DNA of 64,000 nt from Thermomonas carbonis. Lineage in GTDB: Bacteria; Pseudomonadota; Gammaproteobacteria; Xanthomonadales; Xanthomonadaceae. This document shows, one piece after another, positions 54,849 to 64,000 of the stretch. Both the position numbers and the translations under genes were made by a program. The notes beneath the pieces are model-generated. The model was not told where the DNA came from, made no database searches, and saw only the letters and a list, made by a program, of their open reading frames with translations. Location: positions 2,266,001 to 2,330,000 of the forward strand of contig NZ_CP060719.1 of the NCBI RefSeq assembly GCF_014396975.1. Reading direction: 5' to 3'. The stretch's first letter is position 1, and each line of letters begins with the position of its first letter.

Positions 54849-55910
54849 ATGCAATTTCGCGCGTGCTTGTGGTCTTGCGGAATGTTGCTGGCCCTGTGCT
54901 TGCCGACAGTGTTCGCAGGCGATGGCGATGCTGATGCCGCGTCATCGAGAGTGCGTCTGGTGGATGCGGGCCTCGTCGTCGAGGTCTCGCCACGGCTCGG
55001 CGGACGCATGCTGCATCTGTCCTTGCCCGGTGCGCCGAACCTGTTGAAGGTGGGCGATGCGGTCGCCACGCAACCCGATCCCCAAGTCGATGCGGAGGCA
55101 AGAGACATCGGCTACCTCGGCCATCAGGTCTGGCTGGGCCCGCAATCGCAATGGTGGATGCATCAGCAGTCCAATCCTGCGCGGCGCGAAGCGCAGGCAC
55201 CCTGGCCGCCGGATCCCTGGCTGTCGTACGCCGCGACCGAGGTCGTCGGGCAGACCGCTGAGCACATCGCACTGCGCGGTACACCCAGCCCGGTCAGCGG
55301 CGTGCGCATGGTGTACCGCTACGCCTTGCCCGCAGGCACATCGGGAACGCTGCAAACCTCCGCGACGATGCGCAACATCCGCGACACGCCGGTGAGCTGG
55401 GATATCTGGTTCAACAGTCGGGCGCCGGCCGACACGCGCGTGTACGTGCCGGTCGCAAACGAAGCCGACGTGCGCCTGCGCCACGATGTCGATGGCGGAT
55501 TCGACGGGCTGTCGGGCGCGACCGCAGGCGGGTTCTTCAGCCTCGATCTGGATGCGCCCGCCGCCGGCAAGCAGGGCAGGCGCGGCAAGGTATTCATCCA
55601 GCCACGCGCCGGATGGATGGCCGGCTTCCGCGCCGGCCAGGCCTTCGTGATCCGCTTCGAGCTGCAGCCGCGCGAACGCATTCATCCAGAACACGGCCAG
55701 GTCGAGTTGTACCTGAACTGGCTGCCTGACGATCAGGCCGGCAGCCTGCTGGAAATGGAAGTGCACGGGCCTTACACGACACTCGCGCCCGAGGCGGAGG
55801 CCAGCGCGAAGGAGACCTGGATCGTGCGCCGCTACGACGGTCCGGATCGCCGCGAGGCGCAACTCGCGTTCCTGGCGACGATGCTGGCCGAGGCCGGCAT
55901 CGAGCCCTGA
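54849..55910 (+). CDS. Secreted DUF4380-like protein
   Basis: A 353-residue exported protein of unknown function. Signal peptide MQFRACLWSCGMLLALCLPTVFAGD with a cleavage site after VFA; the mature part is beta-rich and reads like a galactose-mutarotase superfold (DUF4380): VEVSPRLGGRMLHLSL, LGHQVWLGPQSQW and RIHPEHGQVELYLNWLPD. Members may bind carbohydrate; no catalytic residues are assignable. The ATG at 54849 follows pilZ by 26 nt. It converges on the beta-oxidation gene. Confidence 0.75.
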   Translation: MQFRACLWSCGMLLALCLPTVFAGDGDADAASSRVRLVDAGLVVEVSPRLGGRMLHLSLPGAPNLLKVGDAVATQPDPQVDAEARDIGYLGHQVWLGPQSQWWMHQQSNPARREAQAPWPPDPWLSYAATEVVGQTAEHIALRGTPSPVSGVRMVYRYALPAGTSGTLQTSATMRNIRDTPVSWDIWFNSRAPADTRVYVPVANEADVRLRHDVDGGFDGLSGATAGGFFSLDLDAPAAGKQGRRGKVFIQPRAGWMAGFRAGQAFVIRFELQPRERIHPEHGQVELYLNWLPDDQAGSLLEMEVHGPYTTLAPEAEASAKETWIVRRYDGPDRREAQLAFLATMLAEAGIEP

Positions 55911-55921
55911 CATCGCCGCAC

Positions 55922-55942
55922 GAAAAAGGCGCCGAAGCGCCC
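55922..55942 (-). terminator. Rho-independent terminator of the beta-oxidation gene
   Basis: On the minus strand GGCGC-TTCG-GCGCC is followed by TTTTTCG, 29 nt after the stop of the leftward gene. Confidence 0.75.
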
Positions 55943-55970
55943 TGTTCGTGCATCGCGATTCAAGCGGCCA

Positions 55971-58046
55971 TTACTGCGGCGGTTCGCGCAGCGCCGGATT
56001 GTCCCAGCCCTGGCGTGGCGCGAAGCGCTCGCCGTATTTCGCCTGCAGGGCCTTGAGTCGTTCCAGCAAGGCATCGGCACCAGCGGTACGGATGTACTGG
56101 ATCGGGCCGCCGCGGAACGGGGCGAAGCCGGTGCCGAAGATCGCGCCGGCATCCAGCAGGTCGGCATCGGCCACCACGCCGTCGTGCAGGCAGGCCACCG
56201 CTTCGTTGAGCAGGGGCAGGATCAGGCGATCTTCGAGGTCGTCGGGCGCCTTGTAGTCGGCCGGCAGTTCGGGCTTCCTGGCCTTGCCGTTCTCCCACGT
56301 GTACAGGCCTTGGCCGTCTTTCTTGCCGCGTTTGGTTGGATCGACCTGCGCCAGCGCCGCCGGTACTTCCAGACCCAGGAACGGCGCGAGTTCGCGGCCC
56401 ACGCCGGCGGCCACGTCCAGGCCAACGGTGTCGATCAGTTCGATCGGACCCATCGGCATGCCGAACTTCACCGCCGCCTTGTCGATCGCCGGGCCGGGGA
56501 TGCCTTCGGCGTAGGCGGTGCCGGCTTCCAGCATGTAAGGGAACAGCACGCGGTTGACCAGGAAGCCGGGCGTGCCCGCCACCGGCACCGGGAACTTGCC
56601 CAGCGCCTTGCAGAACGCGGCCAGCCGGCGCTCGGTCTCGGGCGCCATGCCGTCGTGGTGGATGATCTCGACCAGCGGCATCTGCGCGACCGGGTTGAAG
56701 TAGTGCAGGCCGGCGAATTGCGCCGGCCGCGCGATGTGCCCGCGCAGGTCGTCGAGCGGGATCGACGAGGTGTTGGTGGTCAGCAGCGCGTCGGGTTTCA
56801 TCCGCGGCTCGAGGGTTTCATACAGCGCGCGCTTGGCTTCGGGATTCTCGATGATCGCCTCGATGACGAGATCAGCCTTTGCCACGCCATCGCCGGCAAG
56901 GTCGCCCTGCAGGCGCTGTGCAACGGCGGGACGCTTGGCGGGATCCTTGACCTTCTTGTCGAACAGCGCCTGCGCGCGGGTCATGGCGGCATCGATGAAA
57001 CGCTGCTCGCGATCCTGCAGGGTGACCTCGAAGCCCTTGTAGGCGGCGAACGCAGCGATGTCGCCACCCATCACCCCGGCACCGACCACATGCACATGGC
57101 GGATGCCGGCATCGCCCTTGCCAAGGCCTTTCAGGCGTTCGGTCATGAAGAAGATGCGGATCAGGTTGCGTGCAGTGGTCGTGCCAGCCAGTTTCACCAC
57201 CGCACGGCGCTCGCCATCCAGCCGCGCCTGCAGGCTCTTGCCGCCGAAACGCTGCCAGGTGGAAATCAGCGCATACGGCGCCGGGTAGTGATCCTTCTTG
57301 GCCTTGCGCGCCACCTGCTTGGCCATCTGCGGCGCCAGCAACTTGCGCGCGACGAAGGTGTTGGTGACCCAGCCGAGCGCGCGCTGCTTGAACGGGCGCG
57401 TCGTGCCACGCAGCGCCAGCGAGGCCGCGGCATCGATCAGCAATGCGGGTTCGACGACCTTGTCGACCAACCCGATCCCACGCGCGGCACTCGCCGACAA
57501 CGCGCGACCGGTGAGCATCATGTCCATCGCCGCAGGCGCACCGACCAGGCGAGGCAGTCGCGCGCTGCCGCCCCAGCCCGGGAAAATGCCGAGTTGGGTT
57601 TCCGGCAGGCCGATGCGGGTGGAGGCATCGTTGCTGGCCACGCGATAGCGACATGCCAGTGCGATTTCGGTGCCGCCGCCCATGCAGAAACCGTGGATTG
57701 CGGCCACCGTCGGACAGGGCAGTTCGGCGAGTCGCTGGAACACGTCCTGGCCTCGACGGATGGCATCGTCCACGGTGCCCTTGCGGTCGAACTCCTGGAA
57801 TTCCTTGAGGTCGGCGCCGGCGATGAAGCCGCTGGCCTTGGCCGAGGCGATCACCACGCCTTTGGGAGGGTCGATGGCGATCCGTTCCAGCACGTCGGCC
57901 AATTCGATCAGCACGTCCTGCGAGAACGCGTTGACCGCGGCGTCGGCGCGATCGAACTGCAGGACCAGCACGCCGTCCTCGCGGCGCTCGGGGCGCCAGT
58001 GGCGGAGGCGAAGCCCGTCGAAGCCTGCGGCGGGAGAATCGGCCAT
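55971..58046 (-). CDS. Bifunctional enoyl-CoA hydratase/3-hydroxyacyl-CoA dehydrogenase (FadB/FadJ type)
   Basis: Carries out hydration and NAD-dependent oxidation in fatty-acid beta-oxidation. The N-terminal crotonase half has FCMGGGTEIALACRY and GLPETQLGIFPGWGG with both catalytic Glu. The C-terminal half has VVGAGVMGGDIAAF (NAD), TNTSSIPLDDL and LHYFNPVAQMPLVEII. Product length is 691 residues from the ATG at 58046; ATG 58061 or 58082 add a few non-conserved residues. No thiolase gene is adjacent. It is divergent from rpoE across 166 nt. Confidence 0.92.
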   Translation of the reverse strand: MADSPAAGFDGLRLRHWRPERREDGVLVLQFDRADAAVNAFSQDVLIELADVLERIAIDPPKGVVIASAKASGFIAGADLKEFQEFDRKGTVDDAIRRGQDVFQRLAELPCPTVAAIHGFCMGGGTEIALACRYRVASNDASTRIGLPETQLGIFPGWGGSARLPRLVGAPAAMDMMLTGRALSASAARGIGLVDKVVEPALLIDAAASLALRGTTRPFKQRALGWVTNTFVARKLLAPQMAKQVARKAKKDHYPAPYALISTWQRFGGKSLQARLDGERRAVVKLAGTTTARNLIRIFFMTERLKGLGKGDAGIRHVHVVGAGVMGGDIAAFAAYKGFEVTLQDREQRFIDAAMTRAQALFDKKVKDPAKRPAVAQRLQGDLAGDGVAKADLVIEAIIENPEAKRALYETLEPRMKPDALLTTNTSSIPLDDLRGHIARPAQFAGLHYFNPVAQMPLVEIIHHDGMAPETERRLAAFCKALGKFPVPVAGTPGFLVNRVLFPYMLEAGTAYAEGIPGPAIDKAAVKFGMPMGPIELIDTVGLDVAAGVGRELAPFLGLEVPAALAQVDPTKRGKKDGQGLYTWENGKARKPELPADYKAPDDLEDRLILPLLNEAVACLHDGVVADADLLDAGAIFGTGFAPFRGGPIQYIRTAGADALLERLKALQAKYGERFAPRQGWDNPALREPPQ

Positions 58047-58140
58047 GCGCGTACCATCCATACCAGTCGAGTGGAAGGGCATCCTAGCCCGGCCCGTCTT
58101 GAATACCTGTCAAATCGCCTTCAGGTAAAAGCACTGGCGC

Positions 58141-58168
58141 GGAACTTCCGTTGATCATCGCTGTCACA
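58141..58168 (+). promoter_or_regulatory. Candidate sigma-E autoregulatory promoter
   Basis: GGAACTT (58141-58147), 16 nt, then TCACA (58164-58168), close to the extracytoplasmic-stress sigma consensus GAACTT-N16-TCtga, 45 nt before rpoE. The -10 match is weak. Confidence 0.45.
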
Positions 58169-58212
58169 TGGCCCGGACGCGACCGGGCTCATCAACGAGG
58201 AACCGGCGCGCA

Positions 58213-58827
58213 ATGGCCGAGGATGACGTGTCTCAAGCCCTGGACCAGGATCTGGTCGCCCGCGTGCAACGCGGCGACAGCGCCGCCTTCGACCTGCTGG
58301 TGCGCAAGTACCAGCACCGGACGGCTGCGCTGATTTCGCGCTACATCCACGACTGGTCGGAAGTCCAGGACGTGGCCCAGGACACCTTCATCCGAGCCTA
58401 TCGCGCCATCGGCGGCTTCCGCGGCGACGCGCAGTTCTCCACGTGGCTGCACCGGATCGCGGTCAATACCGCGAAGAACCACCTGATGTCGAGCAACCGC
58501 AAGCCGCCGACCGACGATATCGAAATCGAGGATGCCGAGCAGTTCGAGTCCGGCCTGCGCCTGCGCGACAACGACACGCCCGAGCGCGAACTGATGCGCC
58601 AGCAACTGGAACAAACGGTGCTGCGCGCGGTCGAAGACCTGCCGCCCGAATTGCGCGACGCGATCACTTTCCGCGAAGTGGAAGGTATGAGCTACGAAGA
58701 GATTGCCGAGCGCATGGATTGCCCGATCGGCACGGTGCGTTCGCGCATCTTCCGTGCCCGCGAAGCGATCGACGAGCGCATGAAACCCCTGCTGGACCAC
58801 GACGAACGCAAGCGTTCGCACGCCTGA
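58213..58827 (+). CDS. rpoE: RNA polymerase sigma-E factor (ECF)
   Basis: Envelope-stress sigma factor of 204 residues. Region 2 contains DVAQDTFIRAYRAIGGFRGDAQFSTWLHRIAVNTAKN and region 4 DLPPELRDAITFREVEGMSYEEIAERMDCPIGTVRSRIFRARE. The ATG at 58213 fits homologues; an upstream frame to 58168 overlaps the promoter. It is 10 nt ahead of its anti-sigma factor gene and followed by a DegP-type protease, the usual module. Confidence 0.95.
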   Translation: MAEDDVSQALDQDLVARVQRGDSAAFDLLVRKYQHRTAALISRYIHDWSEVQDVAQDTFIRAYRAIGGFRGDAQFSTWLHRIAVNTAKNHLMSSNRKPPTDDIEIEDAEQFESGLRLRDNDTPERELMRQQLEQTVLRAVEDLPPELRDAITFREVEGMSYEEIAERMDCPIGTVRSRIFRAREAIDERMKPLLDHDERKRSHA

Positions 58828-58837
58828 GCCCGCCGCC

Positions 58838-59698
58838 ATGACCCACGACACCACACTCCGCGCCAATTCCCTGACCCAACTCAGCAGCCGCGAGCAGTTG
58901 TCCGCCTTGATGGACGGCGCGCTGCCGGCGGACGAAACCCGTTTTCTGCTGCGTCGACTGCAGCACGATGCATCGCTGGCCGAATGCTGGGAACGATGGC
59001 GACTGGGTGGCGAAGTAATGCGCGGGCTTGCCCCGGCGCAGCGGCTGCCGGCGGATTTCGCCTCGCGCGTCGCGCTGGCGTTGCAGCAGGACGAACAGCC
59101 GTCGAAGACGGTCGCATCGCCCGGTCGCAAGCCGACGTGGTTGCGCTGGGGCGGTGGTGCGGCGATGGCGGCCTCGCTGGCGGTGGTGGTCGGTTTCGTC
59201 GCCAGGCAACCCGTTGCGGACACACCCGGCGTGGCACCACCACCGCTGGTCGCTGCAGCCTCGACCCAACTCGATCCTGCGCCGGTCCCGTCGTTGCCCG
59301 AGCCTGCTGCACCGTCGCTGCCTGCGGCCAGCGAGACCCTGGTCGCTGCGACCGCCATCGCCGCCGTGGCGCGACCGCAGCGCAGCCGCAACAGCGCCAG
59401 CAGCACGCAGGCCACACGCATTTCGACCGCACCACAGCGTGAGCGCCAGATCGAAGCGCTGGCTACCGCCAATCTGCCGATCGATGCGCCGCAACCCGAC
59501 ATCGTGACCCGGCCGTGGCCGCGCTCGGTACTGCCGCAATACGCCGGCAATCCGCTGGCTGCGAGCTTCGGCGGACAGGTTCGTGCCGAAGCGCCGTACA
59601 ACCCGTTCGAGTCGCCCGCGCTGGCCGAAATCCCGCCGCCTGCCGCTTCGCAATCCGCACCCGAGTCTGCCCCTGCGGATGCCAGCAGCCGACCCTGA
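58838..59698 (+). CDS. rseA: Anti-sigma-E factor (RseA/MucA type)
   Basis: Binds and inactivates sigma-E at the inner membrane. The N-terminal REQLSALMDGALPADETRFLLRRLQHD segment is the RseA sigma-binding domain (residues 18-75). One transmembrane helix follows near 105-122 (MAASLAVVVGFVA). The periplasmic part is Ala/Pro-rich and low complexity, longer than in E. coli (286 residues in all). No RseB gene follows; the next gene is a DegP homologue. Confidence 0.88.
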   Translation: MTHDTTLRANSLTQLSSREQLSALMDGALPADETRFLLRRLQHDASLAECWERWRLGGEVMRGLAPAQRLPADFASRVALALQQDEQPSKTVASPGRKPTWLRWGGGAAMAASLAVVVGFVARQPVADTPGVAPPPLVAAASTQLDPAPVPSLPEPAAPSLPAASETLVAATAIAAVARPQRSRNSASSTQATRISTAPQRERQIEALATANLPIDAPQPDIVTRPWPRSVLPQYAGNPLAASFGGQVRAEAPYNPFESPALAEIPPPAASQSAPESAPADASSRP

Positions 59699-59762
59699 GC
59701 GGCGCGTGCACGACCCGATCCAACCGATCCGATCCATTCATGCGTACGAGGATTCGTCGACG

Positions 59763-61301
59763 ATGACTGCTGCCAAGACTCCATTGCTTCGCCCGCTGGT
59801 CCTGTCCGTTGCCTTGGCCGTTGCCGGGCTGGGGGCTGGCACCTGGTACGGCGTGGCGACCGCGCAATCGGCGGTGCAAGCCCCGGCCCCCGAGCTGGTT
59901 GCCGGTTTGCCCGACTTCACCCGGCTGGTCGACCAGGTCGGTCCCGCGGTGGTCAGCGTGCAGGCGGAGATCGGCAACAAGTCGCAGGCGATGGCCCCCC
60001 AGCGAGGCCAGCAACAGATGCCCGATGACGAGGAAATCCCGGAGTTCTTCCGGCGCTTCTTTGGCCCCGGTATGAGCCCGATGCCCGGAATGCCCGGTGG
60101 CCCGGGCGGACCGAATGCGCGCCCGCGTGGCATGTCGCAGGGCACCGGCTTCATCATTTCCGCCGACGGCTACGTGCTGACCAACCACCACGTCGTCGAT
60201 GGTGCTGACACGGTGCGGATCCGGATGACCGATCGCCGCGAGTTCGTCGCCAAGGTGGTCGGCAGCGACGAGCAGTCCGACGTCGCGTTGTTGAAGATCG
60301 ACGGCAGCGGCCTGCCCAGCCTGCGCATCGGCGACTCGCGCACGCTCAAGTCCGGGCAGTGGGTGGTCGCGATCGGTTCGCCGTTCGGGCTGGATCATTC
60401 GGTGACCGCCGGCATCATCAGTGCGGTCGGTCGCGCCAACCCGTATGCGGGTCAGCGCTACGTGCCTTTCATCCAGACCGACGTGGCGATCAACCGCGGC
60501 AACTCGGGCGGTCCGTTGCTGGACACGCGCGGCCAGGTGGTCGGCATCAACTCGCAGATATTCAGCAATTCCGGCGGCTACATGGGCGTGAGCTTCGCCA
60601 TCCCGATCGATGTGGCGATGAACGCGGTGCAGCAGCTCAAGGCCACCGGCAAGGTCACCCGCGGGCAGCTGGGCGTGCAGATCCAGGCGATCACCCGCGA
60701 AAATGCGAAGGCCTTGGGTCTGGCCGAGCCCAATGGCGCACTGGTCGCGCGGGTCGAGCCGGGCAGCCCGGCGGAACGCGCCGGCATCCTCCGCCAGGAC
60801 GTGATCCGCAGCATCAATGGCCAGCCGGTGTACGACTCCAGCGACCTGCCGCCGATCGTTGGCGCGATGGCACCGGGCACCAAGGTGTCGATCGAAGTGA
60901 TCCGCGACGGCAAGCCACGCACGGTCACTGCGACCCTCAATCAACTGACCGAAGCCACCGCCGGCCCCGCTGTCGGCGCGGATGGCGCACCGCGTCCGGC
61001 TGCCGCCGCCCAGGCGAACGCGCTCGGCATCGTCGGCGAAGACCTCGACCCGCAGCAGCGCAGTCGGCTCGGCCTGGAAGCGGGTGAGGGCGTGCTGGTC
61101 GCACGGGTGGAAGGCGTGGCGGCGCGTGAGGCCGGCCTGCGCCCCGGCGATGTCATCCTGGCCGTGGGACGCAATGACGTGTCCAGTGCCGCCACCCTCA
61201 ATGCCCAGCTGCGCGCGTTCGGCACTGGCAAGCCGGTGATGCTGCTGGTGCGCCGGGGCGGTGGCACCCAGTACCTGACGATCAATCCGAGCGGGGACTG
61301 A
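59763..61301 (+). CDS. degP: Do-family periplasmic serine protease (DegP/MucD)
   Basis: Protease/chaperone for misfolded envelope proteins. Signal region LLRPLVLSVALAVAGLGAGTWYG, then the trypsin-like domain with His in VLTNHHVVDG, Asp in SDVALLKID and Ser in RGNSGGPLLD. A Met/Pro/Gly-rich insert lies at about residues 85-125, and two PDZ domains (about 300-390 and 420-510) complete 512 residues. Third gene of the sigma-E module. A strong hairpin follows. Confidence 0.93.
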   Translation: MTAAKTPLLRPLVLSVALAVAGLGAGTWYGVATAQSAVQAPAPELVAGLPDFTRLVDQVGPAVVSVQAEIGNKSQAMAPQRGQQQMPDDEEIPEFFRRFFGPGMSPMPGMPGGPGGPNARPRGMSQGTGFIISADGYVLTNHHVVDGADTVRIRMTDRREFVAKVVGSDEQSDVALLKIDGSGLPSLRIGDSRTLKSGQWVVAIGSPFGLDHSVTAGIISAVGRANPYAGQRYVPFIQTDVAINRGNSGGPLLDTRGQVVGINSQIFSNSGGYMGVSFAIPIDVAMNAVQQLKATGKVTRGQLGVQIQAITRENAKALGLAEPNGALVARVEPGSPAERAGILRQDVIRSINGQPVYDSSDLPPIVGAMAPGTKVSIEVIRDGKPRTVTATLNQLTEATAGPAVGADGAPRPAAAAQANALGIVGEDLDPQQRSRLGLEAGEGVLVARVEGVAAREAGLRPGDVILAVGRNDVSSAATLNAQLRAFGTGKPVMLLVRRGGGTQYLTINPSGD

Positions 61302-61317
61302 GTTCGGCGGGTGGCGT

Positions 61318-61344
61318 CCGTCCGTGCCGGCTGGGCACGGACGG
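61318..61344 (+). terminator. Strong hairpin between degP and lepA
   Basis: An 11-bp perfect stem CCGTCCGTGCC / GGCACGGACGG with a 5-nt loop. No T-run follows; the adjacent TGCGATAAT at about 61350-61358 could be an extended -10 for lepA. Confidence 0.6.
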
Positions 61345-61420
61345 GGCTGTGCGATAATGATCAGCTAACCCCCAGACAGGCTGCGACCCGCTGCCGTCGC
61401 AGCCCCACAGCCGAGTCTCC

Positions 61421-63229
61421 ATGCAGCACGATTCAATGCGGAACATCCGCAACTTCTCGATCATCGCCCACATCGACCACGGCAAGTCGACGCTGGCCGA
61501 TCGCATCATCCAGCTCTGCGGCGGCCTGCAGGACCGCGAGATGGAAGCGCAGGTGCTCGATTCCAACCCGATCGAGCGCGAGCGCGGCATCACCATCAAG
61601 GCGCAGTCGGTCTCGCTGCCGTACACGGCGCTGGATGGCACGACGTACCAACTGAACTTCATCGATACCCCCGGCCACGTCGACTTCAGTTACGAAGTCA
61701 GCCGCTCGCTGGCCGCCTGCGAAGGCGCGTTGCTGGTCGTGGACGCGGCGCAGGGCGTCGAGGCGCAATCCGTCGCGAACTGCTACACCGCGGTCGAGCA
61801 GGGCCTGGAAGTGGTGCCGGTGCTCAACAAGATCGACCTGCCGACCGCCGACGTCGACAAGGTCAAGGAAGAAATCGAGGCGGTGATCGGCATCGATGCC
61901 GAGGACGCGGTGGCGATCAGCGCCAAGACCGGCCTCAACGTACGCGATGTGCTGGAGGCGATCGTCAAGCGCATCCCGCCACCGACGCCGCGCGACACCG
62001 ACAAGCTGCAGGCGCTGATCATCGACTCGTGGTTCGACAACTATCTGGGCGTGGTCAGCCTGGTCCGGGTCATGCAGGGCGAGATCAAGCCGGGCGACAA
62101 GCTGCTGGTGATGTCGACCGGCCGCACCCATCAGGTCGACAAGGTCGGCGTGTTCACTCCCAAGCGCAAGGAGCTCACGAAGCTCGGTGCTGGCGAGGTG
62201 GGCTGGGTGCACGCCTCGATCAAGGACGTGCATGGCGCACCGGTCGGCGACACCCTGACGCTGGCGGGCGATCCCGCGCCGGGCCCGCTGCCCGGCTTCC
62301 AGGAAATGCAGCCGCGCGTATTCGCCGGCATGTTCCCGGTGGATGCCGAGGATTACCCGGACCTGCGCGAGGCGCTGGACAAGCTGCGCCTCAACGATGC
62401 CGCCCTGCGTTTCGAGCCGGAGAGTTCCGAGGCGATGGGCTTCGGCTTCCGTTGCGGCTTCCTGGGCATGCTGCACATGGAGATCGTGCAGGAGCGGCTG
62501 GAGCGCGAGTACGACCTGAACCTGATTTCCACCGCGCCCACGGTGATCTACGAGGTGCTGAAGACCGATGGCGGCATCGTGCCGATGGACAATCCCGCCA
62601 AGCTTCCGCCGATCAATCAGGTCCAGGAAATCCGCGAGCCGATCATCCGCGCCAACATCCTCACCCCGCCGGATTACATCGGCAACGTGATCAAGTTGTG
62701 CGAGGAGAAGCGTGGCGTGCAGGTCGGGATCACCTACATGGCCAGCCAGGTGCAGGTCAGCTATGAATTGCCGATGGCCGAAGTCGTGCTGGATTTCTTC
62801 GACAAGCTGAAATCGGTAAGCCGCGGCTATGCGTCGCTTGACTACCACTTCCTGCGTTTCGAGGCTGGCCCGTTCGTGCGCGTGGACACGTTGATCAATG
62901 GCGACAAGGTCGATGCGTTGAGCATCATCGTCCACCGCAGCCATGCCGACCGACGTGGCCGCGAGCTGACCGAAAAGATGAAGGAGTTGATTCCGCGGCA
63001 GATGTTCGACGTGGCGATCCAGGCTGCGATCGGCGCGCAGGTGATCGCCCGAACCACGGTCAAGGCGATGCGCAAGAACGTGCTGGCCAAGTGCTACGGT
63101 GGCGATGCCAGCCGCAAGAAGAAGTTGCTGGAGAAGCAGAAGGCCGGCAAGAAGCGGATGAAGCAGGTCGGCAGCGTGGAAATCCCGCAGGAAGCCTTCC
63201 TCGCGGTGCTGCAGATGGACAGCAAGTGA
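61421..63229 (+). CDS. lepA: Elongation factor 4 (translation back-translocase)
   Basis: Ribosome-associated GTPase that affects initiation and back-translocation. G1 [10 protein letters not shown]2 RGITIKAQ, G3 DTPGHVDF, G4 NKIDLP and G5 SAKTG are all present, and the C-terminal domain ends [22 protein letters not shown]. Product length is 602 residues from 61421; ATG 61436 (RNIRNFSII) gives 597, close to E. coli. Upstream of lepB in the conserved order. Confidence 0.97.
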   Translation: MQHDSMRNIRNFSIIAHIDHGKSTLADRIIQLCGGLQDREMEAQVLDSNPIERERGITIKAQSVSLPYTALDGTTYQLNFIDTPGHVDFSYEVSRSLAACEGALLVVDAAQGVEAQSVANCYTAVEQGLEVVPVLNKIDLPTADVDKVKEEIEAVIGIDAEDAVAISAKTGLNVRDVLEAIVKRIPPPTPRDTDKLQALIIDSWFDNYLGVVSLVRVMQGEIKPGDKLLVMSTGRTHQVDKVGVFTPKRKELTKLGAGEVGWVHASIKDVHGAPVGDTLTLAGDPAPGPLPGFQEMQPRVFAGMFPVDAEDYPDLREALDKLRLNDAALRFEPESSEAMGFGFRCGFLGMLHMEIVQERLEREYDLNLISTAPTVIYEVLKTDGGIVPMDNPAKLPPINQVQEIREPIIRANILTPPDYIGNVIKLCEEKRGVQVGITYMASQVQVSYELPMAEVVLDFFDKLKSVSRGYASLDYHFLRFEAGPFVRVDTLINGDKVDALSIIVHRSHADRRGRELTEKMKELIPRQMFDVAIQAAIGAQVIARTTVKAMRKNVLAKCYGGDASRKKKLLEKQKAGKKRMKQVGSVEIPQEAFLAVLQMDSK

Positions 63230-63299
63230 TTTTCTTTTCCTTCTCCCCTTGCAGGCAGGTGGCCGCAGGGCGGAAGCGCGGCCATATGGAGACGTTCGC

Positions 63300-64000
63300 A
63301 TGATGGTGTGGTTCGAGACGATCCTGGTCGCCCTGACCGCGTTGACCGGTTTCATCTGGTTGCTCGACAAGCTGTTCCTGGCCAAGCGCCGCGCCGCCGC
63401 CGCCGGTCCGCTGGACGAGGTCAAGGAACCGGTGGCCGTGGACTATTCCAAGGCCTTCTTCCCGATCCTGGTGCTGGTGCTGGGCCTGCGCAGCTTCGTC
63501 GCCGAACCATTCCGGATCCCGTCCAGTTCGATGATGCCCACCCTGCTGATCGGCGACTTCATCCTGGTCAACAAGTTCTCCTACGGCCTGCGCTGGCCGA
63601 TCACCAACAAGAAGTTCCTGGCCAATGGCGCGCCTGAGCGAGGCGATGTGGTGGTGTTCCGGCCGCCGCACCACCCGCGCCAGGACTGGATCAAGCGGGT
63701 CATCGGCCTGCCCGGCGACACAGTCGGGTACCACGACAACAAGCTGACCGTGAACGGCCGCGAAGTGCCCTATCGCATGGAAGGCGTGTACCAGGGACTG
63801 GGCCAAGGTGCCGAGATGACCGGTGCCTCCAGACTTACCGAGGGCCTTCCCGGACGGCCGCATTTTGTCCTGCGCCGCGACGACACCCCGTTGCCTTACC
63901 AGGGGGAGGGTGACTGGACGGTGCCGGAGGGGCATTATTTCGTCATGGGCGACAATCGCAACAACAGCGAGGACAGCCGGTTCTGGGAGACGCACTTCCT
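63300..64000 (+). CDS. lepB: Signal peptidase I, truncated by window edge
   Basis: Removes signal peptides from exported proteins. Two N-terminal transmembrane segments surround a cytoplasmic loop; the catalytic Ser is in RIPSSSMMPTLLIGD and the Lys in QDWIKRVIGLPGD, with GDNRNNSEDSRFW at the cut end. About 233 residues are visible without a stop; the full-length family is about 260-320. It starts 70 nt after lepA. Confidence 0.95.
   Translation, partial: MMVWFETILVALTALTGFIWLLDKLFLAKRRAAAAGPLDEVKEPVAVDYSKAFFPILVLVLGLRSFVAEPFRIPSSSMMPTLLIGDFILVNKFSYGLRWPITNKKFLANGAPERGDVVVFRPPHHPRQDWIKRVIGLPGDTVGYHDNKLTVNGREVPYRMEGVYQGLGQGAEMTGASRLTEGLPGRPHFVLRRDDTPLPYQGEGDWTVPEGHYFVMGDNRNNSEDSRFWETHF

Noticed and set aside
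56184..58154. 656-residue frame on the plus strand
   Set aside because: Antisense to the beta-oxidation gene, which has complete catalytic motifs; composition is that of a shadow.
61433..63424. 663-residue frame on the minus strand
   Set aside because: Antisense to lepA; no recognisable domain.

Overview
The window is chromosomal DNA from a GC-rich gammaproteobacterium of the Xanthomonadaceae/Lysobacterales type (Xanthomonas, Lysobacter, Thermomonas, Luteimonas and relatives). The evidence is the gene order dnaX-ybaB-recR, yceD-rpmF-fabHDG-acpP-fabF-pabB-pabC-mltG-tmk-holB-pilZ and rpoE-rseA-degP/mucD-lepA-lepB, plus a KdkA-type Kdo kinase. No species can be named from the sequence alone.

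Positions 1 to about 27.3 kb are an accessory surface-glycan locus, visibly less GC-rich than the rest. A rightward arm (1.28-15.4 kb) holds a trans-polyprenyl diphosphate synthase, a Wzm/Wzt ABC exporter, seven PhyH-type Fe(II)/2-oxoglutarate oxygenase domains with a GT4 glycosyltransferase embedded among them, an FGE/SUMF1-domain protein with a thioredoxin-like N-terminus, and a twitch-type radical SAM protein. A leftward arm (27.25-15.5 kb) holds a GT4-GT2 fusion, a GT2, two GT4s, an 898-residue tandem GT, a UbiA prenyltransferase, a DXD glycosyltransferase and a GT2. A methyltransferase leaves the left edge. Most genes overlap by 4 nt (ATGA/GTGA), so each arm reads as one translationally coupled operon. 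My inference is a lipid-linked glycan that is extensively oxidised and exported by an ABC transporter; the chemistry is not recognised.

Four frame breaks occur in this locus (one in a double PhyH gene, one in a single PhyH gene, two in the GT4-GT2 gene). All are one-base contractions of G/C homopolymers and all restore a family-consistent protein when corrected, so sequencing or assembly error is a serious possibility.

The locus ends at an IS3-family transposase remnant and a tRNA-Ser(CGA) gene. From 28 to 44 kb follow core and housekeeping genes: a DUF6165-like protein, a GT9, kdkA, moaA-C-D-E, tRNA-Ser(GGA), the 4.5S SRP RNA, dnaX-ybaB-recR, a HIT protein, an ACT protein, an Slp lipoprotein, a transglutaminase/DUF58/MoxR cluster, an ArnT-like membrane glycosyltransferase and maf. 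From 44 to 55 kb lies the fatty-acid/folate/replication operon, driven by a near-consensus promoter only about 10 nt before the yceD start. From 55 to 64 kb are a DUF4380-like protein, a bifunctional beta-oxidation protein, the envelope-stress module rpoE-rseA-degP, then lepA and lepB, the last cut by the right edge.
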